Below are positions 26,003-36,015 of a stretch of DNA of 64,000 nt, one piece after another. The notes beneath the pieces are model-generated. The model worked only from the letters and a program-made list of their open reading frames with translations. It was not told where the DNA came from and did no database searches. Position numbers and translations under genes: made by a program. Origin of the DNA: Fictibacillus nanhaiensis. Its GTDB lineage: Bacteria > Bacillota > Bacilli > Bacillales > Fictibacillaceae. The stretch covers positions 434,001 through 498,000 of the forward strand of contig NZ_JAMBOD010000001.1 of the NCBI RefSeq assembly GCF_023715445.1. The letters run 5' to 3'. Numbering within the stretch: position 1 is the first letter of the stretch; each line of letters starts with the position of its first letter.

Positions 26003-27316
26003 TTAATCGTTTTTCTTTCTGGCAAATATTTTTATTGGTGTACCGACAAAACCAAAAGTTTCCCGGATTCTATTCTCCAAAAATCTCTTATATGAAAAAT
26101 GGAAAAGCTCAGGATCGTTAACAAAGATGACAAATGTCGGCGGTTTTGATGCAACTTGTGTAGCATAGTTAATTTTTAGACGTTTTCCATTATCCATAGG
26201 TGCAGGATTCATCGCAACGGCATCCATAATAACTTCATTCAAAATGTTTGTTTGAACTCGCAGCGAATGGTTTTCTGCAACTTGATTAATTACCGGGAAC
26301 AGCTGGTGAAGTCTTTGCTTTGTTTTTGCAGAAACAAAAACGATCGGTGCATAAGACAAATAAAGGAAATGATCACGAATCTTCTGTTCAAACTTTTGCA
26401 TCGTTTTGTCATCTTTTTCAATCGCATCCCATTTATTAACGACGATCACAACAGCTTTACCAGCTTCGTGTGCAAAACCTGCCACTTTCTTATCTTGCTC
26501 AATGATGCCTTCTTCTGCATCAATTACCATAAGGACAACATCGGAACGTTCGATCGCTTTCATCGCTCGCATCACGCTGTATTTTTCAGTCGTCTCGTAA
26601 ACTTTCCCGCGCTTGCGCATTCCAGCCGTATCGATAATCACGTATTTTTGATCTTCACGCTCGAAACTGGAATCAATAGCATCTCTTGTTGTACCGGCAA
26701 TATTACTTACAATTACTCGTTCTTTTCCTAATATTGCATTTACTAAGGATGATTTTCCCACATTCGGTCTTCCGATTAAGGAGAAGTAGATGGTATCTTC
26801 ATCTTTCTCTTCCTCTGGACGCTCAGGAAAGTGGCTGACAACCTGATCAAGCAGATCTCCGAGGCCGATACCGTGCGTTCCTGATACCCCGATTGGTTCT
26901 CCCATTCCTAAACTGTAAAACTCATATAAGAGCTCTTTTCTTTCCGGATTATCAATTTTATTAACACCTAAAACGACTGGCTTTTTAGAACGGAATAGCA
27001 TTTTTGCCACTTCTTCATCAGCGGCAGTAATACCATTCATGCCATCCACTAAAAATAAAATAACATCTGCTTCCTCAATTGCGAGTTCAGCTTGTTCTTT
27101 CATCTGGCTCATGAACGGAGCATCACTTATTTCGATTCCGCCTGTATCAATTAAGTTGAATTCTGTGTTCAGCCATTCTGCTGAACTATAAATGCGGTCC
27201 CGGGTTACACCTGGCATATCTTCTACGATTGAAATACGGTCACCCGCAATTCTGTTAAAAATAGTAGATTTCCCAACATTCGGTCTCCCTACTATAGCTA
27301 AAACTGGTTTAGACAT
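26003..27316 (-). CDS. der: Ribosome-assembly GTPase Der (EngA)
   Basis: A 437-residue protein with two consecutive GTPase domains and a C-terminal KH-like domain, needed for 50S subunit maturation. The P-loops are GRPNVGKST at 10-18 and GRPNVGKSS near 182-190, each followed by DTxG (DTGGIE and DTAGMR) and NKxD (NKID and NKWD). Length and C-terminal basic tail (FARKKND) are standard. Confidence 0.98.
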   Translation of the reverse strand: MSKPVLAIVGRPNVGKSTIFNRIAGDRISIVEDMPGVTRDRIYSSAEWLNTEFNLIDTGGIEISDAPFMSQMKEQAELAIEEADVILFLVDGMNGITAADEEVAKMLFRSKKPVVLGVNKIDNPERKELLYEFYSLGMGEPIGVSGTHGIGLGDLLDQVVSHFPERPEEEKDEDTIYFSLIGRPNVGKSSLVNAILGKERVIVSNIAGTTRDAIDSSFEREDQKYVIIDTAGMRKRGKVYETTEKYSVMRAMKAIERSDVVLMVIDAEEGIIEQDKKVAGFAHEAGKAVVIVVNKWDAIEKDDKTMQKFEQKIRDHFLYLSYAPIVFVSAKTKQRLHQLFPVINQVAENHSLRVQTNILNEVIMDAVAMNPAPMDNGKRLKINYATQVASKPPTFVIFVNDPELFHFSYKRFLENRIRETFGFVGTPIKIFARKKND

Positions 27317-27461
27317 GTTGACACTTCCCTTTTTTCCTGATCAATTCAATCATCATTATTCTTTATGCGTTCATCATCAATTGTTAGTCACAATAAATTA
27401 GACAATTCCACTTATTTTAGCAAATTCTTCATGTTTTAGACAACTTAATAATTATATCCGT

Positions 27462-28067
27462 TTATGAAATTTGTTTGGCCGGATTGACCCTCTTGTAAGG
27501 GACACGTTTAAATGTTTTGAACATATCTGTCAATATTACCATACAAAACATCATCATTGTAGTTGAAGCTAGCAAATCCAGTACAAACATGGAACCTATT
27601 TCTATTTGACCGCTAAGTCTGTATATCAAGAGCTGAAATAATGTTTCTCCTATAAAAAAACCGATTAAGGGCAGAAAGAATAAGTCATTCGTCCTTTTGC
27701 ATAATAGAAATGTTATAGCAGCCAATACAATGATAAACAGATATTTCTTTTCTATGAATAGTTTCGCAGGATCATAAAGGGCAAATACATGTAGCGTCAC
27801 GTAGCTTGTTGCGATTATAAAACTGACAATTAAATAATAGAAAAGATTTTTTGCGTTGGAAATAACATAAACAAGTCCCGTACACAAAAAATAGATAAGC
27901 GCAGCATTTACAGATCCATTAGAAAAAGGAATGAAATAACCGGACAAAATGATTCCTGGCAAAAGAATAAATACGATCACATTTCTTTTTTGATTTTTTT
28001 CAAATAGAAATGTCGCTGCTGTCCATCCCATCCACATGAACCAATAAAAAAGTATACCATCATTCAT
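27462..28067 (-). CDS. yphA: YphA-family membrane protein
   Basis: A 201-residue protein with six or seven membrane helices and a basic cytoplasmic tail. It corresponds to YphA by position between the S1 protein gene ypfD and der. The function is unknown and no motif suggests one. The ATG is preceded by GAGGTG at a spacing of seven bases. Confidence 0.72.
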   Translation of the reverse strand: MNDGILFYWFMWMGWTAATFLFEKNQKRNVIVFILLPGIILSGYFIPFSNGSVNAALIYFLCTGLVYVISNAKNLFYYLIVSFIIATSYVTLHVFALYDPAKLFIEKKYLFIIVLAAITFLLCKRTNDLFFLPLIGFFIGETLFQLLIYRLSGQIEIGSMFVLDLLASTTMMMFCMVILTDMFKTFKRVPYKRVNPAKQIS

Positions 28068-28118
28068 GCATTGTCACCTCGGTAGCATTATGCCACTTCC
28101 AGGCAAACCTTAACCGCA

Positions 28119-28149
28119 TAAAAAAGCTCCCGAATAAAATACGGGAGCT
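28119..28149 (-). terminator. Intrinsic terminator of ypfD
   Basis: An 8-bp stem, AGCTCCCG (28125-28132) with CGGGAGCT (28142-28149), and a U run on the minus strand, 12 bp past the stop. Confidence 0.88.
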
Positions 28150-28160
28150 GCAATCTGATT

Positions 28161-29300
28161 TTACTTGTATTCTTTCAGCTGGTCGCCAATCATTTCTGCT
28201 AACGAGAAACCTTTTTCTTCTTTTGGCAGGTTATTTTTCAGGTTCTCTTTTTCTTTCTCATCTTGAACAGCTTTCATGCTTAAGCTCATTCTTTTTTCTT
28301 TGCTGTTCACATCAAGTACTTTAACAGACACTTTCTGACCTTCTTTGACCACTTCACTTGGATTACCAATATGGCGGTTTGCCATCTCTGAAATATGCAC
28401 GAGGCCTTCAATTCCAGGTGCCACTTCTACGAAAGCTCCAAATGTAACAATTCGTTTTACTGTACCCTCAATAACGCTTCCCGGCTTAATAGAAGAACTC
28501 GCTTCTTCCCATGGTCCAGGCTGTGTTTCCTTTATGGAAAGTGAAATACGGTCGTTGTCGCGGTCAACAGAAAGTACCTTAACTTTAACTGTTTCTCCTT
28601 CACTTAATACCTCTGCCGGGTTATTAATACGGTTATGTGAAAGCTGTGAAACATGGACTAATCCGTCTACTCCGCCGATATCAACGAATGCACCAAAATC
28701 CGTCAATCGTTGAACTTTACCTTCAATAATCTCTCCGGGAGCTAATCGATCCAATATCTCTTGTTTTCTTCCAGCCTCTTCCTCTTCGGATACGGCACGA
28801 TGTGATAAAATGACACGGCCTTTTTCAGCATCCAGTTCTACAATTTTAACGGATAGTTTTTTACCTTTATAATCGGAAAAGTCTTCTACAAAATGAGACT
28901 CAACCATAGATGCAGGGATAAAAGCACGAACACCTAAGTCTACAACAAGTCCGCCCTTAACAACGTCATGTACAGTAACCTCGAAAGTTTCTTTTGCCTC
29001 ATATTTTTCTTGCAGCTCAGACCAGGACTTTTCAGTATCTACTGCTTTTTTAGATACAAGAAGCTTGTCCTCTGTATGAGAAAGTACTTTAACAGTGATT
29101 TGATCTCCCTCATTTAACACGTCACTTACCTTTTCAATAAAAAGACTTGAAACCTCATTAATTGGTAAAAATGCGTCTTGTTTAGCGCTGATATCAACTA
29201 ACGCGTGTTTGTCTTCTACTTTTAAAACCGTACCTGTAACGATTTTGCCTGTTTCGGCTTGGGTAGCATTTGTTAAACTTGCGCTCATTTCCTCTGTCAT
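28161..29300 (-). CDS. ypfD: Ribosomal S1-like protein with four S1 domains
   Basis: A 379-residue RNA-binding protein with four S1/OB domains in a row (about 18-85, 103-170, 188-257 and 274-343), each showing the G-x-V-x-(D/F)-G-A-F-V-(D/E) pattern; the third and fourth are the most canonical (TDFGAFVDIGGVDGLVHVS, FGAFVEVAPGIEGLVHIS). This is the short Firmicute S1 homologue (YpfD); E. coli RpsA has six domains. The start ATG is ten bases after GGAGGG. It follows plsC after an 82-bp gap. Confidence 0.93.
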   Translation of the reverse strand: MTEEMSASLTNATQAETGKIVTGTVLKVEDKHALVDISAKQDAFLPINEVSSLFIEKVSDVLNEGDQITVKVLSHTEDKLLVSKKAVDTEKSWSELQEKYEAKETFEVTVHDVVKGGLVVDLGVRAFIPASMVESHFVEDFSDYKGKKLSVKIVELDAEKGRVILSHRAVSEEEEAGRKQEILDRLAPGEIIEGKVQRLTDFGAFVDIGGVDGLVHVSQLSHNRINNPAEVLSEGETVKVKVLSVDRDNDRISLSIKETQPGPWEEASSSIKPGSVIEGTVKRIVTFGAFVEVAPGIEGLVHISEMANRHIGNPSEVVKEGQKVSVKVLDVNSKEKRMSLSMKAVQDEKEKENLKNNLPKEEKGFSLAEMIGDQLKEYK

Positions 29301-29382
29301 GTTCGTGCCCTCCTCAAAAAATTAAAAATTAATTTATTGAACTTTCTCTACGAAAGAACATTAACATAATCAAGAATCGCTG

Positions 29383-29964
29383 TTATTCGTTATTTATCTT
29401 TAATTGTCTTATATGTTCCATTATAAGCTCTGTAGCTTCTTTAGCGGAAGCTTTTTGCTCCCGTAGATGTGTAAAGTCTATCGGCTTTCCAAAGACAATC
29501 TTCAGCTTTTCGCCCTTATTATACTGGCCAACAATGGCACATGGGACAATATGGGCTTCAGATTTAAGTGCAAAGAATCCTGCGCCAGCTAAACCTTCTC
29601 CAATTTCACCCGTTTTGCTTCTAGTCCCTTCAGGAAAGAGTCCTACTACTTTTCCTTCTTTTAAAAGGTTCATGCCCGTCTTTAATGCAGTTTTGTCACT
29701 CATTCCCCTCTTAACAGGGAATGCATTAATCTTTGGCAGTATATGTTTTAAAACTGGTACTGAAAAAAGCTCAGCCTTTGCCATGAAGTGTACTTCTCTT
29801 GGTGAAGCTACACCAACTAGAGGAGGATCATAGTTATGAATATGATTTGTGCAAAGAAGCACGCCTCCAGCTTCAGGCATATTCTCTGCTCCGACGATTT
29901 CAGGTTTATAAGTGCTCTTTAAATAGGTACCGCAAAGCCATTTTCCGAAAGAATAAAGCTTCAT
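29383..29964 (-). CDS. plsC: 1-acyl-sn-glycerol-3-phosphate acyltransferase
   Basis: A 193-residue membrane-associated enzyme making phosphatidic acid from lysophosphatidic acid. The NHxxxxD catalytic motif (His41 and Asp46 in TNHIHNYDPP) and the FPEGTRS glycerol-phosphate-binding motif are present. The start is placed at 29964 after AAAGGG, one base after the cmk stop (TAATATG), so it is co-transcribed and probably coupled with cmk. Confidence 0.94.
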   Translation of the reverse strand: MKLYSFGKWLCGTYLKSTYKPEIVGAENMPEAGGVLLCTNHIHNYDPPLVGVASPREVHFMAKAELFSVPVLKHILPKINAFPVKRGMSDKTALKTGMNLLKEGKVVGLFPEGTRSKTGEIGEGLAGAGFFALKSEAHIVPCAIVGQYNKGEKLKIVFGKPIDFTHLREQKASAKEATELIMEHIRQLKINNE

Positions 29965-29965
29965 A

Positions 29966-30640
29966 TTAACGTGCCCTTTCCTCTGCATAGTGAAGAATGC
30001 TTGAAACTACTTCATCGATGGTCATGCTTGTTGTATCCAGTTCAATAGCATCTTCTGCTTTTCTTAATGGAGCAGTTTCCCGTTCACTGTCCCGTTTATC
30101 TCTAAGCGATATTTCGCTTTTTAATAGCTCAAAATCTGCCGGGAAGCCTTTTGCAACGTTCTCTTCATATCTTCTGCGTGCGCGTTCTTCCACTGATGCG
30201 ATTAAGAAAATTTTTAACTCTGCATTTGGCATTACATGCGTCCCTATATCACGGCCATCCATAACGACTCCGCCTGATTCGGCAAGCAGCTGCTGTCTTT
30301 TGACCATTTCGATCCGCACTTCTTTTTGTCGTGCAACAAATGAAACGTTATTCGTAACTTCTGCTGATCGAATCTCTTTGGAAACGTCCTTTCCATCTAA
30401 ATAGACAGCTTGTCCTTCTTCTGTTTTAACAAGCTCGATTTCAGTTGTTTCAAGGACAGATTCGAGAACCTTTCCGTTATTTAAATCCGCTCCTAATGAA
30501 AGAGCTTTATAGGTTAATGCCCTGTACATGGCACCAGTATCAATATAAATAAAAGAAAGGCGCTCAGCGACTTGCTTTGCTACCGTGCTTTTTCCTGCTC
30601 CAGCAGGGCCATCAATGGCAATCGATAATAATTTTTTCAT
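29966..30640 (-). CDS. cmk: Cytidylate kinase
   Basis: A 224-residue kinase converting CMP and dCMP to diphosphates, the same length as in B. subtilis. The P-loop GPAGAGKST is at 11-19; the [15 protein letters not shown] and [16 protein letters not shown] substrate motifs are clear. ATG at 30640 after AGGAGGAAAC; a longer frame of 14 codons upstream has no support. Confidence 0.97.
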   Translation of the reverse strand: MKKLLSIAIDGPAGAGKSTVAKQVAERLSFIYIDTGAMYRALTYKALSLGADLNNGKVLESVLETTEIELVKTEEGQAVYLDGKDVSKEIRSAEVTNNVSFVARQKEVRIEMVKRQQLLAESGGVVMDGRDIGTHVMPNAELKIFLIASVEERARRRYEENVAKGFPADFELLKSEISLRDKRDSERETAPLRKAEDAIELDTTSMTIDEVVSSILHYAEERAR

Positions 30641-30682
30641 GTTTCCTCCTACCCCATACCTATGACCATGTAAACATAGCAA

Positions 30683-30713
30683 TAAAAAGCAGGTAGAAAT
30701 CCCCTGCTTTTTT
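30683..30713 (-). terminator. Intrinsic terminator after ypfB
   Basis: An 8-bp stem, AAAGCAGG (30686-30693) with CCTGCTTT (30703-30710), bounded by A and T runs. It lies in the ypfB-cmk interval, so cmk probably has its own promoter. Confidence 0.8.
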
Positions 30714-30773
30714 CTCTGTACATAATCTGAAAATGACAGATTAAATCTATATCTATCTTACCACATTTCTTTC

Positions 30774-30959
30774 TTAACGGTCTATCGTTTCCAAAGCAGG
30801 CTCTCTTTCGCCATTAATAACTCCTTCATAATATATGCTTTTGTTTGTATACATTTTAAAGGAAGGGATCTCCAAGAAAACCTGAGATAAGATTAAAAGA
30901 ATAAAATGAACAATAGCAAGCTGAATTAATATACGTTCTAGACGTTTAATAATAGTCAC
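30774..30959 (-). CDS. ypfB: YpfB, DUF5359 small membrane protein
   Basis: A 61-residue protein with one N-terminal membrane helix (about 8-29) and an extracytoplasmic tail containing YYEG. It matches the small YpfB (DUF5359) family by size and by position between motI and cmk. The function is unknown. The GTG start overlaps its AGAAGG ribosome site, so the true start may lie a few codons further in. Confidence 0.7.
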   Translation of the reverse strand: MTIIKRLERILIQLAIVHFILLILSQVFLEIPSFKMYTNKSIYYEGVINGEREPALETIDR

Positions 30960-31001
30960 CTTCTTTTCGGGTGTAGTTTTCCCATTAAAAAGATAACTAT
31001 T

Positions 31002-31664
31002 CTAGATTTGTTTTTCCTTCTTTTTCATTAGAAGCTGCTGTTCAAAACAAAATCTAATAATATGCTGTCTTGCTTTTTGATCAATATTTTCAAACTGAAG
31101 CGGTGCTCTTTGTCTGTCTTTTGCATGCCCATCCAAAATCCTCAAAACATTACATGTAAGGTCGAGGTAAATTTTTTCACCGGATTGCATAGGCAGAACG
31201 GTTAAACATTCCAGCATATCTCCCTTTGAAACAGTGTGCTTAAGAGGCAAAGACAGCAGCATTCCCCCTGCACTTAGATCAAGTACCACTGAATTAAATG
31301 GAGGATACAAGTCATCTGAATTTTTTACGGCTGTGTCGAGCAGCGTTTCTACCCTTACAAACTCTCTTCGCTGAATTTTATGTATTTCTTCTTCTTTAGG
31401 TAAAGTAATGATCAATACAGGAATCTTTTCGATTTTCCTGCCAAGCAGTTCGGTACGGAAAGTGAATACATTTTTTTCTTTGTCAACATAAGAGGCTTTG
31501 AACTGTGTTCCATCAAAAAAATACTCAGTCCTGTTGGTCGCCTCATTGCTTGGATAATCAATATAAAGTTTGTCACCTTTCACTTCACATATTTTGCATC
31601 TGTACTTATCTTTTTTATCGGAAAATAACGGTTCCAAATATAAAGGTTCACCTACAGCAATCAT
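31002..31664 (-). CDS. motI: Cyclic-di-GMP-binding flagellar brake protein MotI
   Basis: A 220-residue protein with an N-terminal YcgR-type domain (1-90) and a C-terminal PilZ domain. The c-di-GMP-binding residues are visible: QRREFVR (98-104) and DLSAGG (129-134). In B. subtilis the homologue (YpfA/MotI/DgrA) binds c-di-GMP and blocks the flagellar stator MotA. The start at 31664 follows GGAGG at eight bases; a TTG five codons earlier overlaps that site. Confidence 0.88.
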   Translation of the reverse strand: MIAVGEPLYLEPLFSDKKDKYRCKICEVKGDKLYIDYPSNEATNRTEYFFDGTQFKASYVDKEKNVFTFRTELLGRKIEKIPVLIITLPKEEEIHKIQRREFVRVETLLDTAVKNSDDLYPPFNSVVLDLSAGGMLLSLPLKHTVSKGDMLECLTVLPMQSGEKIYLDLTCNVLRILDGHAKDRQRAPLQFENIDQKARQHIIRFCFEQQLLMKKKEKQI

Positions 31665-31772
31665 AAATCTTTCCTCCAAAAAATTGCATTTCTATAGCTT
31701 TACCTTATTATGACAGTTATTAAAAAAAAGAAAAAGCAAAATTTCAAAAAGCGAAATTTTGCTTGTGTATTT

Positions 31773-33122
31773 TTAGATTTCATTATAAGAAGGTTCCGCT
31801 TCTTTGAGTTTTTTCACTTCTTCTTCATTTCCATTTTCTGCATTAATAAACACTTGATATGTTTCATTTCCAAGTACTCCAAGGAATTCGTAGCAGAACA
31901 CTTCTTCATTTATATCATTTTTGATTAATGCCTTGCTTACTTCTTTCACTTCAAACTTTGGATTCAAATTTGTCCTTGCTTCTTTTTCCGAAATTTTGAA
32001 TGTAGGAATTCGTCTATCTTGATGCGCCAGCAGGAAGTCAGTACCTTCATAACCCATAATATCTCCGTTGTCGAGGGCAACTTTTATAGTAACAACTTCA
32101 GGATAGATTCTTACATCATCTTGCAGTCGTGCGTATGTGAAAACAGCAATATTCTCATATTGATCACTCGATACCATTTCCATCTTGCTGTCCATATGTT
32201 TTTTCAGAAAGTCTTCAGCCTGGAACATCGCATCATTTAAGGATATTTTCGCTTTACCCACATTTCGGTCATAAAGTACCCAAAGCGGGTAGCCGCCTTT
32301 TTTTGTTAAGTCCATATACGTTGTGCCTTTTGTATCAGGGTTGTAAAGAGTTAGCGAATACGCATCATATTTTGCACCTTTGCCTGATTTTTCAACTGTT
32401 ATCTTAACGTTTTTCTTAAGATCGAAAAAATCAATCGCAATATTCTTAGCTTCTTCTTTTGTAATTTCTTTTCCTTTTAGCTGGCTGAGATTACGGTTTT
32501 GCATCTTCATCATGTTGGATACTTCAGGTCCAAAATCAACCTCTGAGTATCCTTCAACCGTTTTATCAACAGTTTTAAACCCATCAATTATTGTATTATC
32601 TTCATTTGTTTTATTTGTAGCGAGAGCCATCTCAACATCCATCCAGCGCAAATTGTTCTTTTGAGCCAATGATTCTGTTTTCCTGAGCTCATTTTGAATT
32701 TCTGATGCATTTGCGTATAGATCTTTCAATGTTTTATATTCTTTATCACTAAGTGGTTTTTTATCTAGATCCCGAACTGCTGTTCTGTAACTGAACTCTC
32801 CCATCTTAGATAAAAATTGTTCTGTTTTAGTAAAAGGAAGGAGAGCTAATGGAAGCTGGCCAACATCATTATGAGCTTCAGATGTTAATCTCCAAACTTG
32901 AGCTAATGCCGGTGAAAGCTGGTTTCTTGAGTTCATAGCCAGCGTTTCTCCGATTTTGTCATGAAGCGCATCAACATGGAAATTCAGATCATGGAAAGCC
33001 CGTTGGTAGTTATTTTCTGCTTGTAAGAGAATAGCATTTTTGTCTTGGTGCTCTGTATAGCCCCAATAACCGGTTCCTGCTACAGCAACGAACAACAGTA
33101 CGATAAGGATTGTGCGTATCAT
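31773..33122 (-). CDS. ypeB: Germination protein YpeB
   Basis: A 449-residue protein with one N-terminal membrane helix (1-22), a helical N-terminal domain and two C-terminal PepSY-like domains (about 235-310 and 315-435). YpeB stabilises and localises the cortex-lytic enzyme SleB in the spore inner membrane. It follows sleB with 20 bp between them, the conserved bicistronic arrangement. Confidence 0.95.
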   Translation of the reverse strand: MIRTILIVLLFVAVAGTGYWGYTEHQDKNAILLQAENNYQRAFHDLNFHVDALHDKIGETLAMNSRNQLSPALAQVWRLTSEAHNDVGQLPLALLPFTKTEQFLSKMGEFSYRTAVRDLDKKPLSDKEYKTLKDLYANASEIQNELRKTESLAQKNNLRWMDVEMALATNKTNEDNTIIDGFKTVDKTVEGYSEVDFGPEVSNMMKMQNRNLSQLKGKEITKEEAKNIAIDFFDLKKNVKITVEKSGKGAKYDAYSLTLYNPDTKGTTYMDLTKKGGYPLWVLYDRNVGKAKISLNDAMFQAEDFLKKHMDSKMEMVSSDQYENIAVFTYARLQDDVRIYPEVVTIKVALDNGDIMGYEGTDFLLAHQDRRIPTFKISEKEARTNLNPKFEVKEVSKALIKNDINEEVFCYEFLGVLGNETYQVFINAENGNEEEVKKLKEAEPSYNEI

Positions 33123-33142
33123 TTTATATATTCACCCCTTTT

Positions 33143-33976
33143 TTAGTTGCAAAAAATATGCTTTCCGATTTTTTTGATTTGAGGACGGCCCCAAATCCAG
33201 CCAGATGTTGCAGTATCAGGATTAAAGTAATAAATAGCTTCACCTGTTGGATCCCAGCCATTTAATGCATCCATAACAGCTTTTCTCGCCTGCTGATTCG
33301 GCGTTAAGTAAATTTGCCCGTCCGCAACTGCCGTAAAAGCACGTGGTTCAAAGATTACTCCAGAAACCGTTTTAGGAAATCGAGAATCCGCCACACGGTT
33401 AATAATTACTGCCGCAACTGCTACTTGTCCGATATATGGCTCGCCCCTTGCTTCACCATATACAGCATTGGCCATTAAATTAATATCATTTTGCGAGTAT
33501 CCATCAGGAATATTTTTCGCAGGCTTTACTTGTGCCGGTTTAGCCGCAGCTTGTCCCCCGCCTTTTGCAGGTCCAGCTTTTGACTGTTTACTCTTTGGAA
33601 CGCCGCCATAGTGTGTAAACTTTTTTCCTTCTTTGATCTGTTTATTTACCCAAGCTTTATCATACTTAGAAGCTTTTACAAGCTTTTGCTTTGTTGTACC
33701 TCCTGCTAAACCATCAATTTTCATGCCAAACTCATATTGAAAGTTTCTTAAAGCCCAGTAGGTTCGCCATCCAAAAACACCGTCAATCGGGCCTGTATAA
33801 AAACCTAAATATTGTAGCCGGGACTGTAATTCGACTACGTCTTCTCCCGTTGCTCCTTGTTGTATGACTTGGTTTGAAAACGCATGTGCATTGTTTTGAC
33901 CAAATCCAGCAAATAGCCCGAAACAAAGGGCGATTATACAAAACATTCCCTTTATGTAAGCTGAATTTCTTTTCAT
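33143..33976 (-). CDS. sleB: Spore cortex-lytic enzyme SleB
   Basis: A 277-residue lytic transglycosylase that degrades spore cortex during germination. It has a signal peptide (1-32, ending AHA), a peptidoglycan-binding domain 1 (about 40-100), a Gly/Ala/Lys/Pro linker (128-155) and a SleB/CwlJ hydrolase domain (165-277) with the VYGEARGEP motif carrying the catalytic glutamate. The ATG at 33976 follows AGGAGG; the frame opens 16 codons earlier without support. Confidence 0.96.
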   Translation of the reverse strand: MKRNSAYIKGMFCIIALCFGLFAGFGQNNAHAFSNQVIQQGATGEDVVELQSRLQYLGFYTGPIDGVFGWRTYWALRNFQYEFGMKIDGLAGGTTKQKLVKASKYDKAWVNKQIKEGKKFTHYGGVPKSKQSKAGPAKGGGQAAAKPAQVKPAKNIPDGYSQNDINLMANAVYGEARGEPYIGQVAVAAVIINRVADSRFPKTVSGVIFEPRAFTAVADGQIYLTPNQQARKAVMDALNGWDPTGEAIYYFNPDTATSGWIWGRPQIKKIGKHIFCN

Positions 33977-34025
33977 GAGAAAGTTAGCCTCCTGTAATTT
34001 TAATCTCCATTTCTTGTTATACATG

Positions 34026-34055
34026 TATCATTTGTAATCCGGTTATTTTTATTCA
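34026..34055 (-). promoter_or_regulatory. Putative sigma-G promoter of sleB-ypeB
   Basis: Minus strand TGAATA (34050-34055) and AATGATA (34026-34032) with a 17-bp spacer, close to the forespore sigma-G pattern TGNATA / CATNNTA. sleB is sigma-G dependent in B. subtilis. Confidence 0.5.
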
Positions 34056-34082
34056 ATTTCAAAGTCTCATTGTTGATAAAAC

Positions 34083-34110
34083 AAAAAAAGACCGGTTAGA
34101 TACCGGTCTT
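34083..34110 (-). terminator. Intrinsic terminator of prsW, overlapping its stop codon
   Basis: An 8-bp stem, AAGACCGG (34088-34095) with CCGGTCTT (34103-34110), followed by a U run on the minus strand. The loop contains the prsW stop. Confidence 0.85.
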
Positions 34111-34776
34111 AGCGTCAGCGTTACGATATGGAGCTAATGAGGAATTCGCAAGTCTTACTTTTCGAAGTGCGAACCACCACAAGAAAATCATGAATGGGAA
34201 CATATAGAAGAAAATATATTTTGTACTTGATAGGAGCAAAAAGTTAAATGTTCCATGTAACAGAACGGGAACAATTAGTGAAAGACTTATATAGACAGCT
34301 TTTTTCCTTCCAAATGAAAACTTTCCTTTTCCGAGATAAAAGCCCATGATTACTCCGAACAATGCATGGCCGCTTACTGGAAGCAGGGCACGGATCAAAG
34401 CTTCTTCTATACCAAACGTATATAGATAAAAAATGTTTTCGAGCGATGCAAATCCTAGTGATAATGCTGTAGCATATACAATTCCATCATAAGGCTCGTT
34501 AAACTCTTCATGAAGATATGCACCATAAAAAATTAAGAACCATTTTAAAAATTCCTCAAGTGAACCGCTAACTAAAAATGCATCAGCAAATAAAGGGATG
34601 TTCATCTCTTCCTTGAATCCATACTGAAGGACCATAACAGGAAATACGAGAAGAACCCCAAATATATAGACCTTTACCACTAAAGATAAAGGTTCAGTTT
34701 CATATTTATCTTTCAGGTAAAAAAATGATAATAGAGCAATAGCCGGAGCCACCGCTGCAGAAATTACAGCCAGCAT
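34096..34776 (-). CDS. prsW: Intramembrane protease PrsW
   Basis: A 226-residue protein with seven to eight membrane helices of the PrsW glutamic-type protease family. The conserved glutamates lie in GSLEEFLKW (about 70-78) and SLENIFY, and the histidines in SGHALFGV and LLHGTFN. In B. subtilis PrsW makes the first cut in anti-sigma factor RsiW, releasing sigma-W. It is divergent from the asparaginase gene. Confidence 0.92.
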   Translation of the reverse strand: MLAVISAAVAPAIALLSFFYLKDKYETEPLSLVVKVYIFGVLLVFPVMVLQYGFKEEMNIPLFADAFLVSGSLEEFLKWFLIFYGAYLHEEFNEPYDGIVYATALSLGFASLENIFYLYTFGIEEALIRALLPVSGHALFGVIMGFYLGKGKFSFGRKKAVYISLSLIVPVLLHGTFNFLLLSSTKYIFFYMFPFMIFLWWFALRKVRLANSSLAPYRNADAKTGI

Positions 34777-34867
34777 GTCCTGCCTCTTTTCTACTGTTTT
34801 TTTCTATCGTAACATGATATTTTAAGAAGTGGAATAGAGAACAATAAGAATAAGGAGGGCGGCAATA

Positions 34868-35836
34868 TTGAAAAAAATATTACTGATTCATACTGGCGGA
34901 ACGATAGCAATGGAAGAAAATAAAAACACAGGCGGAGTAAACACGAAAGAAACTCACCCGCTGGAGGCAACAATTTCAGAAATGTCCGATATCGCTGAAA
35001 TTGTTGTAAAAAATTACGTGAACCTGCCTTCTCCTCATATCACACCTGTTCATATGCTTGAGCTTGCAGCTTTTATTAACGAGCAGATCAGCGTTGATCA
35101 ATACGATGGTATCGTAATCACACACGGGACAGATACATTAGAAGAAACAGCTTATGTACTGGATCTTATATTAGAAATCCCTATGCCTGTTATAGTTACA
35201 GGTGCCATGCGTTCTAGCAATGAACATGGCTCTGACGGACCCTACAATCTAATTTCATCTGTAAGGGTCGCATGTGAACACCAATCCTTGGATAAAGGTG
35301 TCTTAGTGGTATTCAATGACGAGATACATGCTGCAAAAAACGTAACAAAAACACATACGAGCAACATCGCGACTTTCCAAAGCCCGCAATACGGGCCGAT
35401 CGGTATCGTAACAAAAAGAGGTGTGCTTTTTCACCATACTCCTCTTCAATCGAGCCGTTTTCACGTAAAGCAATTCTCCAAAAATGTAATTTTATTAAAA
35501 GCTTATGCTGGAATGGATGGAGAATTGATTAAAGCTGCAGCAAAAGCTGCAGATGGCGTTGTGATCGAAGCCCTTGGACAAGGCAATATGCCTCCAGCAA
35601 CAGTTCCTGCCATCAAGGAGCTTATCTCCCACCAGATTCCAGTTGTTCTCGTATCGAGATGCTTCAACGGAATTGCACAGGATATCTATTCATACGAAGG
35701 CGGCGGAAAACATTTAAAGGAGCTCGGCGTAATCTTTTCGAACGGTTTAAACGGACAAAAAGCTAGATTAAAACTGATGATTGCACTTGAGAATAAGAAT
35801 TCATCAGAAAAATTACAGCAGCTGTTTCTGGAATAG
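34868..35836 (+). CDS. ansA: L-asparaginase (cytoplasmic type I)
   Basis: A 322-residue enzyme hydrolysing asparagine to aspartate and ammonia. The two catalytic threonine motifs are TGGTIAM (9-15) and THGTDTLEETAY (85-96). There is no signal peptide, so it is intracellular. It starts with TTG, nine bases after AAGGAGG. It is an isolated plus-strand gene between prsW and ypdA. A shared bidirectional terminator follows, though 140 bp downstream. The symbol is by family, not by synteny with B. subtilis. Confidence 0.93.
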   Translation: MKKILLIHTGGTIAMEENKNTGGVNTKETHPLEATISEMSDIAEIVVKNYVNLPSPHITPVHMLELAAFINEQISVDQYDGIVITHGTDTLEETAYVLDLILEIPMPVIVTGAMRSSNEHGSDGPYNLISSVRVACEHQSLDKGVLVVFNDEIHAAKNVTKTHTSNIATFQSPQYGPIGIVTKRGVLFHHTPLQSSRFHVKQFSKNVILLKAYAGMDGELIKAAAKAADGVVIEALGQGNMPPATVPAIKELISHQIPVVLVSRCFNGIAQDIYSYEGGGKHLKELGVIFSNGLNGQKARLKLMIALENKNSSEKLQQLFLE

Positions 35837-35978
35837 CAGCAGATGACTGAACATATCCGTCTCTAAAATCCATAATTCAGTGCAAAGCATGCTAAATAGG
35901 AATAAACCTCAGAATTAGTTATAAATTTTCTAAATAAGGAAAATGTATAAAATTAGATACAGAAATTTTTCCATAAGC

Positions 35979-36015
35979 AAAAAGCCGTAATCCTTAATTG
36001 GATTAACGGCTTTTT
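35979..36015 (+). terminator. Bidirectional terminator between asparaginase and ypdA
   Basis: AAAAGCCGTAATCC pairs with GGATTAACGGCTTTT (one bulged A) and is followed by six T on the plus strand; A residues on the other side allow it to serve ypdA, whose stop codon lies inside it. Confidence 0.85.

Noticed and set aside
28070-28130. 19-codon minus-strand ORF MRLRFAWKWHN... before yphA
   Set aside because: Its only ribosome-site candidate lies inside the ypfD terminator stem, and it ends over the yphA start; support is too weak.
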